Source: Odobenus rosmarus divergens | Lineage: Eukaryota > Chordata > Mammalia > Carnivora > Odobenidae | Assembly: GCF_000321225.1 (NCBI RefSeq) | Contig: NW_004450397.1 | Coordinates: 1,093,653-1,157,652, forward strand | Direction of reading: 5' to 3' | Length of the DNA stretch: 64,000 nt | Shown here: piece by piece, positions 1-11,357 of the stretch | Layout: each line of letters opens with the position of its first letter | Position numbering within the stretch: position 1 is the first letter of the stretch | Made by a program: the position numbers and the translations under genes | The notes under the pieces: model-generated | What the model was told of the DNA's origin: nothing | The model's database searches: none | The model's input: only the letters and a program-made list of their open reading frames with translations

Positions 1-1345
1 CTCTTTTCAGGGAACCCAAGACAAAGGCTTCACAGTTATTTACTATGTACCCACTGTCCCTGTGGGATATGCAACTCAAATGTTCGATTTGGGATAGGGA
101 AATTCTACTTGCTTTTTCGTTTACTTTAATCTGCATCTATTGTGTGTCCACTATGTCCGAGAGAGCTAGGCAACCTGGGCAGACAGAGGGGTAAATCAAA
201 CACTCAAATTTTGTATCATAAGGAACACAATTCTAGAAAATTTTAAGGACAGATGTTAAGTGTTACAATTAGGAAATGTTAGCCATAAGGAATTATAGTT
301 CCAGTAGATCATTTGGACCGAGTCAAAAGGATAAAATTGCTGCAAAAGGTAGCAAAAAGTTGGTGAAATAATTAACTTGTTGCCCTCTCCACCCAGAGAT
401 TTTACTTATGGAGTTAAGACACCAGCCAAAACCCCACAACTTTTGCTTTGACATAGTTGCAAAAGAGTTGCTCACACAAGAACCAACGAAAAAAACAACC
501 AATAGGTTCAGTTGTTTACTCAGCCACTCCTGGTTCAAGGAAAACGGACTCGAACTTTATGAAACCTGACTTACCTCTACATAGATATCCAGAGTGCATC
601 TTATCTCTCAACATGCCATGTGAAGTTTTCAGATTCTGTCTTTATGCTGAATCAGGCATTTTCTTCACATCCTCACTAGTTATTATATTTGCTAACTTTC
701 CTTCAGAAATTTACATTACCTTAAGGTAATAATTGCAACACTTTTGGATCTCTAAATTGCTTCTACTGTAGATATTTAAAAGCTGCTACTTACTTAAAAG
801 AGGTGATTTCACAGTTTAAAAGTCCAGTAACTTTTATGAGAAAAAAATGAAGGAGTTATGCAATCAAAATTATTTGCTATAATTATAATGGAAAGATTTT
901 TCTTTCAAACCACTCATTGCTATTGGATTAGAATTGTATAATGTGAATTTTGAATCTCTACTTTTGTAAATTTTTCTCTGCTTCTTGATGTTGTAGGTGT
1001 CCAGGTACACAGAGCACGAAATACTGAGTAGTATTGAGTGGTACAATAAAGACTATAATATAAACAAGGAAAATGAGAGGAAATAAGAAAAACAACAGGA
1101 ACAAATACCAAGACAACTGCTTGTTTTTTGTTGTTTCAAGATGGATAATCTTGGGAAGGAATGGTAATGTGGTAATGGGTAATGGGGGGTAATGGGGGAA
1201 GTGGTGTGGAAGAATAAAAGAGGTACCAAAGAAAGTATAAATCTACTTAACAACCAGAAGAGTATTCCCTGTACTACAAATTCTATTTCTTCTGGAAAAC
1301 AATAACCTATTTCCCAACAAACATTGATATGTTGGTTTAAATTAA
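1..1345. other. Intergenic/intronic AT-rich sequence, no gene seen
   Basis: No exon-like structure, RNA gene or recognisable repeat with clear ends. Short open frames on both strands have no recognisable motif. A GGTAAT-rich purine stretch lies near 1163-1200. The segment near 140-180 vaguely resembles an ancient L2, but too weakly to call. Confidence 0.5.
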
Positions 1346-1358
1346 GAATGATAAAGCT

Positions 1359-1575
1359 GGGGCGCCTGGGTGGTTCAGTAAGTGTCTGCCTTCAGCTCAG
1401 GTCATGATCCCGGGGTCCTGAGATGGAGCCCCAAGTCAGGCTCCCTCCTCAGCGGGGAGCCTGCTTCTCCCTCTGCCTCTGCCCCCCTCTCCCCTCCCCC
1501 TCCATCCTCCACCACTTATGCTCTCTCTCTCTCTGTCGCTCTCTCAAATTAATAAATAAAATCTTTTTAAAAAGA
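1359..1575 (+). mobile_element. CAN/SINEC SINE with target-site duplication
   Basis: tRNA-Lys-derived carnivore SINE: the GGCGCCTGGGTGGTTCAG head carries the RNA polymerase III A-box region, followed by the TCAGGTCATGATCCCGGGG core, a long CT-rich tract and an AATAAATAAAATC A-rich tail. It is flanked by GAATGATAAAGCT (1346-1358) and GAATAATAAAGCT (1576-1588), a 13-bp TSD with one mismatch, so both ends are fixed. The TG-to-TT change in the head and the lengthened pyrimidine tract suggest moderate age. Confidence 0.95.
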
Positions 1576-1588
1576 GAATAATAAAGCT

Positions 1589-4037
1589 AAGTTACTTTCT
1601 GTGGCTATTCTGTTTCAGTAAATTAAATGGCAAAACCATTTCCTGATGAATGAGAACTGTATTTTCTTTGTAAGTTTATATGTGTTGTCATTAGATACCT
1701 CATTTCCAAAATAATTCCAAGCAAAGGTGGCAAAATAATGTGGAAGCAATTCTGCATTTTGGGACATAACTTCAGTCCTACTGCTGGATCTCTGGCCATT
1801 ATTGTATCATCTTGGCTTGTCACTTAGACTCTTCAGCTTTGGTTTCATCTGCCAGACCCAATGGAAAAACCCTCCAAGCTAGGGAGTCAAGTGATACTCA
1901 TCTTTGTACCCCGGCACCTAACAGAGCACCAGACACAAAAAATATTTTAACAAGTGTATATAAAAAATTTGTAAAATGGGGATAAAATCATTTACAATGT
2001 GATTATAAAGATCAAGAGTCATCAGATGGAATAATTGTTCAATATGTAAAATATGCATAAATATAAAATACTTCATTATTATCTCATGGCTAAAAAAATG
2101 TAATTTATATTATATACAGTTTTGTAAGAAGCCTTAATTCTTTTTCTTGAATATAGTCTCAGTACATATATACATAATATAGATATATATATATAATTCA
2201 ATTAATCTAAGCCTGCATATCCTCATCTAGAAAGAATTATGTTAATTATCTTCAATAATTTCTTCCAGTTGTATCTTTTATGGACAATAAATTTATGATT
2301 TAGTGTTTTATATACATATCACTCTACCTGTATAAATATCAGATAAAGAGAAATTATAATTCATTTAACATTTTATCTGAATGATCAAGGTTATATGGCT
2401 CTTTTTTACCTCATGGAATACTGTTTATTGCAATACAGAAACCAATATTGTAATAAATCTATCAAAATCTATCAAAATAAACTATCAAAAATTATAGAAA
2501 ATCAAAATTTCAACAAACCTATCAAAAATTGTATTACTGATTGAATGATATGCTCAAACAATTTGAAAATGGTATTTAGTAGAATAGGAATTTCCTGAAC
2601 TCAAGGAATTTATAGTCTAATTGATGTGACCAAATTATCCTATAAATAGAGACAATAGCAATTATTTCAAGACAGACTATAACTAAACTCAAGGAGTTAT
2701 AAACACTGTAAATGCTACAGAAATTCGGATAAGAAGTAGTTTAGAAAGACAAAAGAAAGAGAAGACATGCCAAGAAAATGAAACTTTAAAGATAAATAAC
2801 ATTTGACAAAAGACAGTGAGAAGTACCTTCCAGGCAAAAGGAATATACATCAAGTTGTGGAAGTAAAAATAACCTGAGTTGTTTTTTGAAAGTGAAGAAA
2901 TCAAGTCTGACAAAACTGAGCATGTGTTTTGAGAAATAATAGGAAATAAGATTGGTAAGAAAAAGGGAGAAATACAATATAGGAATTCCTTAAAGAATTG
3001 TAAATAGAAGAACAATATATTAGTATGTGGTGAGTCCAGAATTAAGGAGAACAATTAGGAAGGAACTGCAGTCACTAATGTGGTGCCCATGAAAATCGAG
3101 CACAGACCAATCTCTGCAGATGTAACTAGTAAAAGATCCTTCATTCATCTTCAATCAACCTAAAGGCATGTCTATTTTTATCTTCCTTCAGATCCAGTGA
3201 CATAATTTTGCAGGCACTAGATGTCACTGTTCCACTTAAGCAAAATAAAATCTAGTCATTTTGAAGTCAATTGCATCTACCTAATTATATCTAAATGTAT
3301 GTAGATCTGAGTCTGCTTTACTCAGTTCAGACAATTTCAAAATAAAGTACCAGTAGTGATTTGTACCTACTGCAGTCTGACGAAAAATCAGCTCTGAAGT
3401 TCTCTTTGACATTTTCCCAAAGTGTCTTTTACAAAGAATAAAATCAAAACTTAAAATAATTTAATTCAAGAGAAAAATGAGAGGAAATTAAGCATTTATA
3501 TTATTAAGAAATAGGAAAATTCCTACCATATAAGAAAAGGTTTTGTTAATTTTTACACAAATAAAACAAAACTAACACAATTTCTTCAGAATGAGTCCAT
3601 ATTCAATTTGTTTTGTGAATCTAACTATAGGGAACCACATATAATTTTCTTTTATCTGTCTGGTATCTCATAGTTGGACCTTTGATTTCTTTTTTTGGAA
3701 TTCCTCATTGGGCCTAATTTTGAAGGTATAATCAGTCTCACACAAAAAAAGCCTAAGGGACTGATCTGTTCTCTCTCTCTGCTGACTTAGGGTTTGATCA
3801 ACTGGATACTCTTTGGGACTCTGAGTCTTGAGTGAATGGTGCAGGGATATGGGAACTGTTTGGAGGTATTCCTTTAGGAGCTATGCTGATGTAGACTAGA
3901 CTGTTTCTGTTAAAAGGCTGTTGTTGCACTTCTTGTGGCTGATTTCTCTAGAGCCCTTGTAATTCCTGGGCGTTCCCAAGCTTGGCCCTCCAGATCATGA
4001 GTCCATGAGCCTGCTGCACCAATACCACCACAACCAC
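1589..4037. other. AT-rich unique sequence, no gene seen
   Basis: About 2.4 kb without a recognisable gene. A segment near 1893-1950 (cacctaacagagcaccagac motif) looks like the 3' part of an L2. An (AT)n tract lies near 2180-2196. Open frames at 2689-3054 (minus) are low-complexity, Phe/Leu-rich readings of AT-rich DNA. Confidence 0.45.

Positions 4038-4073
<36 letters not shown>
4038..4073. repeat. (AC)n microsatellite
   Basis: An uninterrupted AC dinucleotide run of about 17 units, preceded by a degenerate CCACAACCACAAC stretch. It is probably length-polymorphic. Confidence 0.97.
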
Positions 4074-4075
<2 letters not shown>

Positions 4076-4631
4076 TAGCCTTACAATAAATTTCCTTTTC
4101 CTTATAGTAGCCATGGTCAGTTCTTGTTGCTTGCAATCACACAAAACAAAAACCTAAATCCACAGTTTGAAGAGCAATACAATTGCTGAGCTGGTATTAA
4201 ACTACTGCTTTGCTTTGTCAGATTCATGCTTGCTGAACTTCTAAGGTTGAGAGAAACACAAAGGAAAAGATTCTCAAGGAAGAAATCTTTTATGTACCTT
4301 GTCACAAAATGCCCCAATTCTGAACTCTAACAGTCTTTTCTCCTAAAAGTATCCAGGTACTTAATCATCCTCAACCTCTAAGTTTCTACCTTTTAGACAT
4401 CAGTCTTGATATTTCTCTGAGAGATATAAAGGAGTTGAAAGACAAAGCAACAGTATTTTGAAAATTACTGGCAACATAGTCACCTCTCAAAGCAGCCTGA
4501 GAAACTGCAGGAATGCAGGCTGTCATTTTAGAACTGACACAGGGACTGGCAGCAAGAAAAGAAAATTGGATTGGAAGCAGTTTCCTGCCCCTATCCTAAA
4601 TGTTATGATTTCTTTTTGAGAGGGAGCCTGG

Positions 4632-4825
4632 GATGGTAGAAAGGGCAGGGACTTTAGCTACAAGTATACCAGGGTTCCATTTCCCAACTCCACTATTTGT
4701 TAGCCATACTAACATTAATAATTTAATAATTTCCTGATTCTCGGTTTTCTTTTTTCAAACAGGAAAATAATGCTGCTTCTCAGGGTGGCTGTGAAGTAGA
4801 AGTAAAATTCCTTGCAAGGAGTACA
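4632..4825 (+). repeat. MIR SINE fragment
   Basis: Ancient tRNA-derived MIR in sense orientation. Recognisable parts are the 'gcagggactttagctaca...gggttccatt' head, the 'ccaactccactatttgttagcc' middle and the 'cagggtggctgtgaagtag' end. It is diverged, has no visible TSD, and the ends are approximate. Confidence 0.7.
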
Positions 4826-4974
4826 CTAAAAATGCAATTTTATTTTCTTTTTCTGTCTCTCTCCCAAATCCCACCCACCCCAAGGAACCGGGTCTGGATG
4901 CCTCAGATGTGGATCTAGAAGTAGGTGACTAATCACATGAAAAAGAATCTCACATTAAACTCTGGGACAATCAC

Positions 4975-5085
4975 AGAATTACTAACTTCTAGAGCTTGAA
5001 AGAATCTTACTGATCTTATACATATGAGGATGGAACTCAAGCACAGAATGTTAGGATCTTTCCCAAGGTCACAAATAATAACTAA
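4975..5085. repeat. Old MIR-like interspersed repeat fragment
   Basis: Contains the 'tctagagcttgaaagaatctt' and 'atgaggatggaactcaagca' pattern, followed by 'tttcccaaggtcaca', which matches the common mammalian repeat motif 'gatgaggaaactgaggcccagaga...cttgcccaaggtcaca'. Family assignment is uncertain. A similar fragment lies near 17285-17400. Confidence 0.4.
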
Positions 5086-5261
5086 AAGCATTTACATGCC
5101 TTATTTCACACCAATTTCCAATCAATATTTTTACATTATGAAAAAGCATGATCTGAAAATTCGATCCATTAAAAGGTATGTGTGACATAATAACCCTTGC
5201 CCAAAGCATTTGCATTTTAAAATACTGATAGAGAGATAAATATATATTATTTGGGTGGACT

Positions 5262-5279
5262 TTTTTTTTTTTTTTTTTG
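5262..5279. repeat. Poly(T) tract
   Basis: Run of 18 T. It could be the tail of an unrecognised minus-strand retroposed sequence, but no TSD was found. Confidence 0.8.
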
Positions 5280-6021
5280 CATGGGGGACATTCCTATCTG
5301 TCCTCAAATAATACAGAGCTGGTGTCCACCGATCTGGACAGGCATAAAACTTGAGTCCCTAGGAACTGCAAAGACAGAAATGTCTGGAGGCTCCTTTCTT
5401 TCTCTTTTTTTATTGTTTTGGTTCAAAAAATTAAAAAGGAAAAATATAAAGAAGAAAATAAAAGTTTTTGCTACAGTAATTTGACCACCTAGGATTAAAA
5501 GTTATGTTAAATCATAGCCTTCTCCTGGCTTCACATTCTCTTTCCTGCTCTTTGTTTCTCTATAATATATGAATATTTCACAAAAATGTGATTATACAAT
5601 GCATATGTTTCACAATATTTCCCACTTAGTCCAGACTTAGGGCAGGCTTCATTTGAAGTGAACAACAGCCAGCAAACCTACAGCATTTCATAGTTTAAAA
5701 ATACTTTCTGGTACATTATTTTCTTTACACTTTGTGACCAGAGCTGTTTGAGGGAGAATGGACAACAGATTATATTTAGAAAAACAAAGGGGTAGAGTTA
5801 CATAAACAAGCACAAATCTTACTTTCTACCTAAAAGGATCATTATGTGGAGTGACTGCCCTTTATACTGAAAATTAAGATGCCCCTCCCCAATACTGATT
5901 TCAAAAAAGACCCCCCCAAAAATGTTCAGATAAAGGCTTCAGATAAAAACAGAATCAGAAATGTCATGCAGACCTGATGTCTCACTATGCTCTACAAATG
6001 TGATCTTAAATCTCCACAGTA

Positions 6022-6114
6022 GAGGCACCTGTCAGGCTCAGTTGGTAGAGCATGTGATTGTTGATTTCAGGGTCCTGAGTTCAAGCCCCATTGGGTGTGC
6101 AGCCTGCTTAAAAA
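6022..6114 (+). mobile_element. Short, old tRNA-derived carnivore SINE
   Basis: Starts GGCACCTGTCAGGCTCAGTT, keeps the tRNA-like GGTAGAGCATG and 'gagttcaagcccca' B-box region, and ends 'gtgcagcctgcttaaaaa'. It lacks the long CT-rich tract of younger SINEC copies, so it belongs to an older short subfamily. No clear TSD. Confidence 0.85.
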
Positions 6115-6233
6115 ATATATTGTAAATCTCTAAAGTCATATCAACAGTTTCAGAAAAAGTAATTTTAAATATTATGCACATGTTAATTTAGAAATATTAA
6201 GATTAAAAAAAGAGAAAGTCAAAGTACTAGTAA

Positions 6234-6295
6234 ACATTTTTTTAAAGTTTTTATTTAAATTCCAGTTAGTTAAAATATAGTGTAATATTAGTTTC
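6234..6295 (-). mobile_element. L1 3'-end fragment (antisense)
   Basis: Poly(T)-led 'taaagtttttatttaaattc', then 'cagttagttaaaatatagtg' and 'tattagtttcaggg', the reverse complement of a carnivore L1 3' terminus. It is truncated where the neighbouring SINE begins. Confidence 0.65.
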
Positions 6296-6392
6296 AGGGA
6301 TACCTGGATGGCTCAGTTGGTAAGCATGCAACTCTTGATCTTGAGGTCATGAGTTCAAGCCCCAGTTTGGGTATAGAGATTACTTAAAAATA
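6296..6392 (+). mobile_element. Short, old tRNA-derived carnivore SINE
   Basis: Head ATACCTGGATGGCTCAGTTG, tRNA-like 'ggtaagcatgcaactcttga', B-box-like 'gagttcaagccccag', and a 'tatagagattacttaaaaat' end. Same short class as the copy at 6022-6114 but a different subtype, with 'tgatcttgaggtcatgag' in the core. It abuts the antisense L1 3' end, so one probably inserted beside or into the other. Confidence 0.85.
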
Positions 6393-6499
6393 ATATGATA
6401 TTAATAAACTTTAAGCATTAAAATAATGTGTCTGGTTGATTACTACAGTGGGTTACTCTTCAGTGTTGCCTTATTTTAAATCATTTTTCTACTGTGAAT

Positions 6500-6845
6500 A
6501 TATTTCATGCCCAGGATCCATGTCCATCTTGTACACTGGTATATCTCTAATACCTCAGTGTATCTCTAGCACCTAGCACAGACCCACAGTAAAGAAGCTG
6601 CTTAATAAATAGCTGTTTAATAAACATATTCAACACAATATCCTCATCAATTAAGAAGTAATTAGCCCACGTTCCAAAATTATTATCTTTATGACTTTGA
6701 AATTAATTTCAATTTATTTGTATTATGCATCAATTAGTGAACATACAATATTGAGACTCTACTTTCTGCAATACATTATGGTGTAGGCAAAGGAAAAACA
6801 TACACTATTCATGCCTTCAAAGAGCATATTCTCTAGTTGAGAAAT
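6500..6845. repeat. L2 LINE relics
   Basis: 6510-6625 resembles a sense L2 3' end ('ctctagcacctagcacagac ... ttaataaatagctgtttaat'). 6770-6840 resembles antisense L2 ('tcatgccttcaaagagcata'). Both are highly diverged. Confidence 0.5.
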
Positions 6846-8206
6846 GTGTCTGATATATCAAGCAATGCACATTTGAAAGTAAATAAGCCATTTAGAAAAG
6901 ACAGAGCTTATGATGTTTGGCAGGCAAATTTCTCATTTTGCTCCCCACTGATCTTAACTTCTTTCTGGGATTGCGCGCTGTTGCTTGCAGGTTACTTCAT
7001 GCATCATAGCTTTAAATATATGTTAAAGAGATGCATCCAAGACCTTCAAGGGAAATCTGGTTAAACTATGTATGCCAAATGGGCCTCTGAGCTTGTGACA
7101 AGGAAAAGGTAGACAAAATGCTGGGTTTCCTGGTGTGGAGACACCCAAGAAAAGCAGGAAACACAAAGAGAGAAGATCAGAGGTTATAAAACACATATTC
7201 ACTTACCTGATAACTTCGCTATAAATTTCTCTGCTGGTCGATGTGGGTTGGCTGAAAATGAAATAAGATAAAATACCCAAGGTTCTTAACTCTTATGCAG
7301 GACCTGACAGGAAAAATGTTAAAGATATTTGTTGTATTTCCTTCTACATGTGTTATTTCATAAACTGTGTTGAAACAATTTTTAAGTCTAGGGCCAGGAA
7401 TCATTTTGAAATGGTTTTTATCTACACTGTTTCTCTCATCGCATAAAATAAAATTTGTTCCTTTTTTTCTCTTTTCATGTGCTCTCATCATCTGTCCTGC
7501 CATATTGAAGAACAAATAGCTTTTTTTGATTAATGACATAGGGATTAATGGCTGATAAACAAAATCATTTATTAATTGCTATAGATAGCAAGCTAAGTAT
7601 GGATTTTCAGGTAGAGTAGCTTGTATTAACTCTACCCACAAAGAAGATAAAGCCTTAGAGGGAATTTGATGGAACATTTGCAGAAAAAAAAGATCAATGT
7701 TAACAATGTTATGGCATTCCTCAGCACATGGGTGGTACAAAGGTCATACAGATTCTGAGTCAAAGCAGAAAATTTAAAAATTTCCTAAAAGGGCAAGGCC
7801 AATGTTTATTTTTAAAATTAAATATAAGATAATGCTGAAATTGTTTTATGTTCTGCCAGTGGATATACTTGTGTGTCTCTGTAAAGACAAATATAGCCAA
7901 CTAATTGGTTCTGTTTTCTCATGTTTTTAAGCTATTTTGTTTAAGAAATTTTTTAATAGGAAACACAGATTCTCTAAAAATCCAATTTCCTGTTCATGCT
8001 CCTAAAACCCCTGGATGTTTGTCTATGATCAATTTATTCAAATATACAAATGTATTACTGCTTTCATGTATAAAATTCAAGTCATTAGAAAAAGACTAAG
8101 TTAAAAGAGGTAAAAAAAAATTCCATCTATTGGGAAAAGAAGTTTAGCCTTAGAACACATGCTATGGGGAATAAGGAGTGTGATTTTGACTTTTTAGGTA
8201 TATTTT
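6846..8206. other. Unique sequence, no gene seen
   Basis: No repeat with clear boundaries and no supported exon. Open frames at 6837-7064 (plus) and 7219-7539 (minus) have no recognisable domain. This is the left flank of the L1 complex; no TSD partner for the L1's right end (near 15950) could be matched here. Confidence 0.45.
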
Positions 8207-10100
8207 GGGCTTTTTGTATATGGCTTTTATGATATTGAAGTATGTTCCCTTTATCCCTACACTGTGAAGAGTTCTAATCAAGGAAGGACGCTGTACTTTG
8301 TCAAATGTTTTTTCTGCATCTATTGACAGGAGCATATGGTTCTTGTCCTTTCTTTTATTTATGTAGTGTATCGCACTGATTGATTTGCAGATGTTGAACC
8401 ACCATTGCAGCCCAGGAATAAACCCCACTTGGTTGTGGTGAATAATCCCTTTAATATACTCTTGGATCCTATTGGCTAGTATCTTGGTGAGAATTTTTGC
8501 ATCCATGTTCATCAGGGATATTGGTCTGTAATTCTCCTTTTTGGTGGGGTCTTTGGTTTGGGGATCAAAGTAATGCTGGCTTCATAGAAAGAATTTGGAA
8601 GTTTTCCTTCCATTCTATTTTTTTGAAACAGCTTCAGAAGAAAAGGTATTAATTCTTCTTTAAATGTTTGGTAGAATTCCCCTGGGAAGCCATCCAGCCC
8701 TGGACTCTTGTTCATTGAGAGATTTTTGATTACTGCTTCAATTTCCTTGCTGGTTATAGTCTGTTCAGGTTTTCTATTTCTTCGTGTTTCAGTTTTGGTA
8801 GTTTATATGTTTCTAGAAATGCATCCATTTCTTCCAGATTGTCTAATTTGTTGGCATATAGTTGCTCATAATATGTTCTTATAATTGCTTGCATTTCTTT
8901 GGTGTTGGTTGTGATCTCTCCTGTTTCATTCATGATTTTATTAATTTGGGTCTTTTCTCTTTTCTTCTTGATAAGTCTGGGTAGGGGTTTATTGATCTTA
9001 TTAATTCTTTCAAAGAACCAGCTCCTGGTTCGTTGATCTGTTCTACTGTTCTTTTGATTTCTGTTTCATTGATTTCTGCTCTAATCTTTATTAATTCTCT
9101 TCTCCTGCTGGGTTTAGGCTTTATTTGCTGTTCTTACTCTAGCTCCTTTTATAAGGTCATGGTGTGTATTTGAGACTTCACTTGTTTCTTAAGAAAGGCT
9201 TGTATTGCTATGTACCTCCCTCTTAGGGCCACCCTCGCTGCATCCCAAAGGATTTGAACAGTTGTGTTTTCATTTTCATTTATTTCCATGAATTTTTAAA
9301 TTCTTTAATTTCCTGGTTGACCCATTCATTCTTTAGTAGCATGCTCTTTAACCTCACGTATTTGAGATCTTTCCAAATTTCCTCTTGTGATTGAGTTCAA
9401 GTTTCAAAGCATTGTGGTCTGAAAATATGCAGAGAATGATTCCAATCTTTTGGTACCAGTTGAGACCTGATTTGTGACCCAGTATGTGATCTATACTGGA
9501 GAATATACCATGTGCACTAGAGAAGAATGTGTATTCTGTTGCTTTAGGATGGAATGCTCTAAATATATCTGTGAAGTCCATCTGGTCCAATGTGTCATTT
9601 AAAGCCCTTTTTCCCTTGTTGATTTTCTGCTTAGATGATCTGTCCATTGCAGCGAGTGGGGTGTTAAAATCCCCTACTATTATTGTATTGTTGTTGATGT
9701 GTTTCTTTGATTTTGTTATTTATTGGTTTATATAATTGGCTGCCCCCATATTAGGAGCATAAATATTCACAATTGTTAGATCTTCTTGTTGGACAGACCC
9801 TTTAGTTATGATATAGTGTCCTTCCTCATCTCTTATTATAGTCTGTGGTTTAAAATCTAATTTGTCTGATATAAGGATTGCTACCCCAGATTTCTTTTCA
9901 TGTCCATTAGCATAATAAATGGTTTTCCACCCCCTCACTTTCAATCTGGAGGTGTCTTTGGGTGTAAAATGAGTCTTTTGCAGACAGCTTATCAATGGGT
10001 CTTGCTTTTTTATCCAATCTGATAGCCTGTGTCTTTTGATTGGGGCATTTAGCCCATTTACATTCAAAGTAACTATTGAAAGATATGAATTTAATACCAT
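8207..10100 (-). pseudogene. L1 ORF2 (endonuclease + N-terminal RT), broken, in inverted segment
   Basis: Antisense L1 ORF2. The endonuclease domain starts at an ATG at 10100 (MVLNSYLSIVTLNVNGLNA), then RHRLSDWIKKQDPLISCLQ, and continues as YTFFSSAHGIFSSIDHILGH near 9450-9560. The RT domain begins with [15 protein letters not shown] near 8690 and reaches [20 protein letters not shown] and [12 protein letters not shown] near 8270-8500. In intact L1 the endonuclease motif is CLQETH; here it reads CLQKTH, so the catalytic Glu is replaced by Lys. Several frameshifts and stops break the frame. The homology stops near 8207, just before the ILNGEK motif, which reappears in sense at about 11358. It is therefore the 5' part of a 5'-inverted L1, and dead. 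Confidence 0.93.
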
Positions 10101-10179
10101 TGTTCTACCTGTAAAGTCACTGTTCCTGTATATTGTCTCTGTTCCTTTCTGGTCTATGTTATTTTTGGGCTCTCTCTTC

Positions 10180-11074
10180 ACTTGAAGGATCCCCTTTAAT
10201 ATTTCTTGCAGGGCTAGTTTAGTGATCACAAATTCTTTTAGTTTCTGTTTGTCCTGGAAGTTTTTTATCTCTCCATTTTGAATGACAGCCTGGCTGGATA
10301 AAGTATTCTTGGTTGCATATTTTTCTCATTTAGCACCCTAAATATATCATGCCAGTCCTTTCTGGCCTGCCAGGTTTCTGTGGATAGGTCTGCTGCCAGT
10401 CTCATGTTTCTACCCTTGTAGGTTACAGACCTCTTGTCCTGAGCTGCTTTCAGGATTTTCTCTTTGTCTCTGAGATTTGCAAGTTTCACTATTACATGTC
10501 AGGGTTTTGGCCAATTCTTATTGATTTTGAGGGGGTTCTCTGTGCCTCCTGGACTTGAATGCCTGTTTCCTTCCCCAGATTAGGGAAGTTCTCAGCTATA
10601 ATTTGCTTCAATATATGTTCTGCCCCCCTCTCTTTTTCCTCTTCTTCTGGGATCCCAATTATGCTATTATTGTTTCACTTTATGGTATCACTTATCTCTC
10701 GAGTTCTCCCCTCGTGATTCAGTAGTTGTTTATCTATCTTTTTCTTATCTTCTTTATTCTCCATCATGTTGTCTTCTATATCAGTAATTCTCTCTTCTGC
10801 TTCCTTTATCCTAGCAGTTAGAGCCTCCATTTTTTATTGCATCTCATTAATAGCCTTTTTAATTTTGACTTGATTAGATTTTAGTGCTTTTATTTCTCCA
10901 GAAAGGGATTCTCTAGTGTCTCCTATGCCTTTTTCAAGCCCCTCTAGTATCTTTATAATCATTATTCTGAACTCTGGTTTTGACATCTTACTTATATCCA
11001 TACTGATTAGGTTCCTGGCAGTCAGTACTGCCTCTAGTTCTCTTTCTTGAGGTTAAGTTTTTCTGTCTTGTCAT
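10180..11074 (-). pseudogene. L1 ORF1 (RNA-binding chaperone), broken, in inverted segment
   Basis: Antisense L1 ORF1 remnant. The start codon is at 11074-11072, reading MTRQKNLTSRKRTRG, followed by a stop-interrupted coiled-coil-like region. The conserved C-terminal part is readable as NLRDKEKILKAAQDK, then WHDIFRVLNEKNMQPRILYP and ITKLALQEILKGIL near 10190-10490. Intact ORF1p is about 340 aa and forms trimers that coat L1 RNA. This copy has early stops (for example after QYGYK near 10990) and frameshifts, so it is not functional. ORF2 follows after a short spacer, the normal L1 order. Confidence 0.9.
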
Positions 11075-11357
11075 TCTATCCAGAGAAGAATAGATGAATG
11101 AGAGAACAAAATACTGAAATGGCAACAACACCCCAGATAAATATACACTAAACAAATCAGAAGAGACCCAAAACAAACAAACAAACAAACATTAAAAAAG
11201 AAAGAAAGAAAAGGAGAGAATACAATCAGACAGCTGAACAGAACAGAGCAATACACTGTATCCTATGTGTACTTTGTTCTGTTTGTTATAAAACTAGATT
11301 CCCAAAATTGTAACAAAGGAAAAACTTATATATGTTAAAAATAAAATTAAACACAAT
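11075..11357 (-). mobile_element. L1 5'UTR end, inverted segment
   Basis: Upstream of the ORF1 ATG on the minus strand lies a T/C-rich leader with GTTTGTTTGTTTGTTT and CTTTCTTTCTTT tracts and 'ttcttctctggatagaatg' at the ATG, as in carnivore L1 5'UTRs. It directly abuts the sense L1 segment starting near 11358. Only a few hundred bases of 5'UTR are present, so the element is slightly 5'-truncated. Confidence 0.8.

Noticed and set aside
2689..3054. 121-codon minus-strand frame
   Set aside because: Low-complexity Phe/Leu/Ser-rich translation of AT-rich DNA without splice sites or a known motif.
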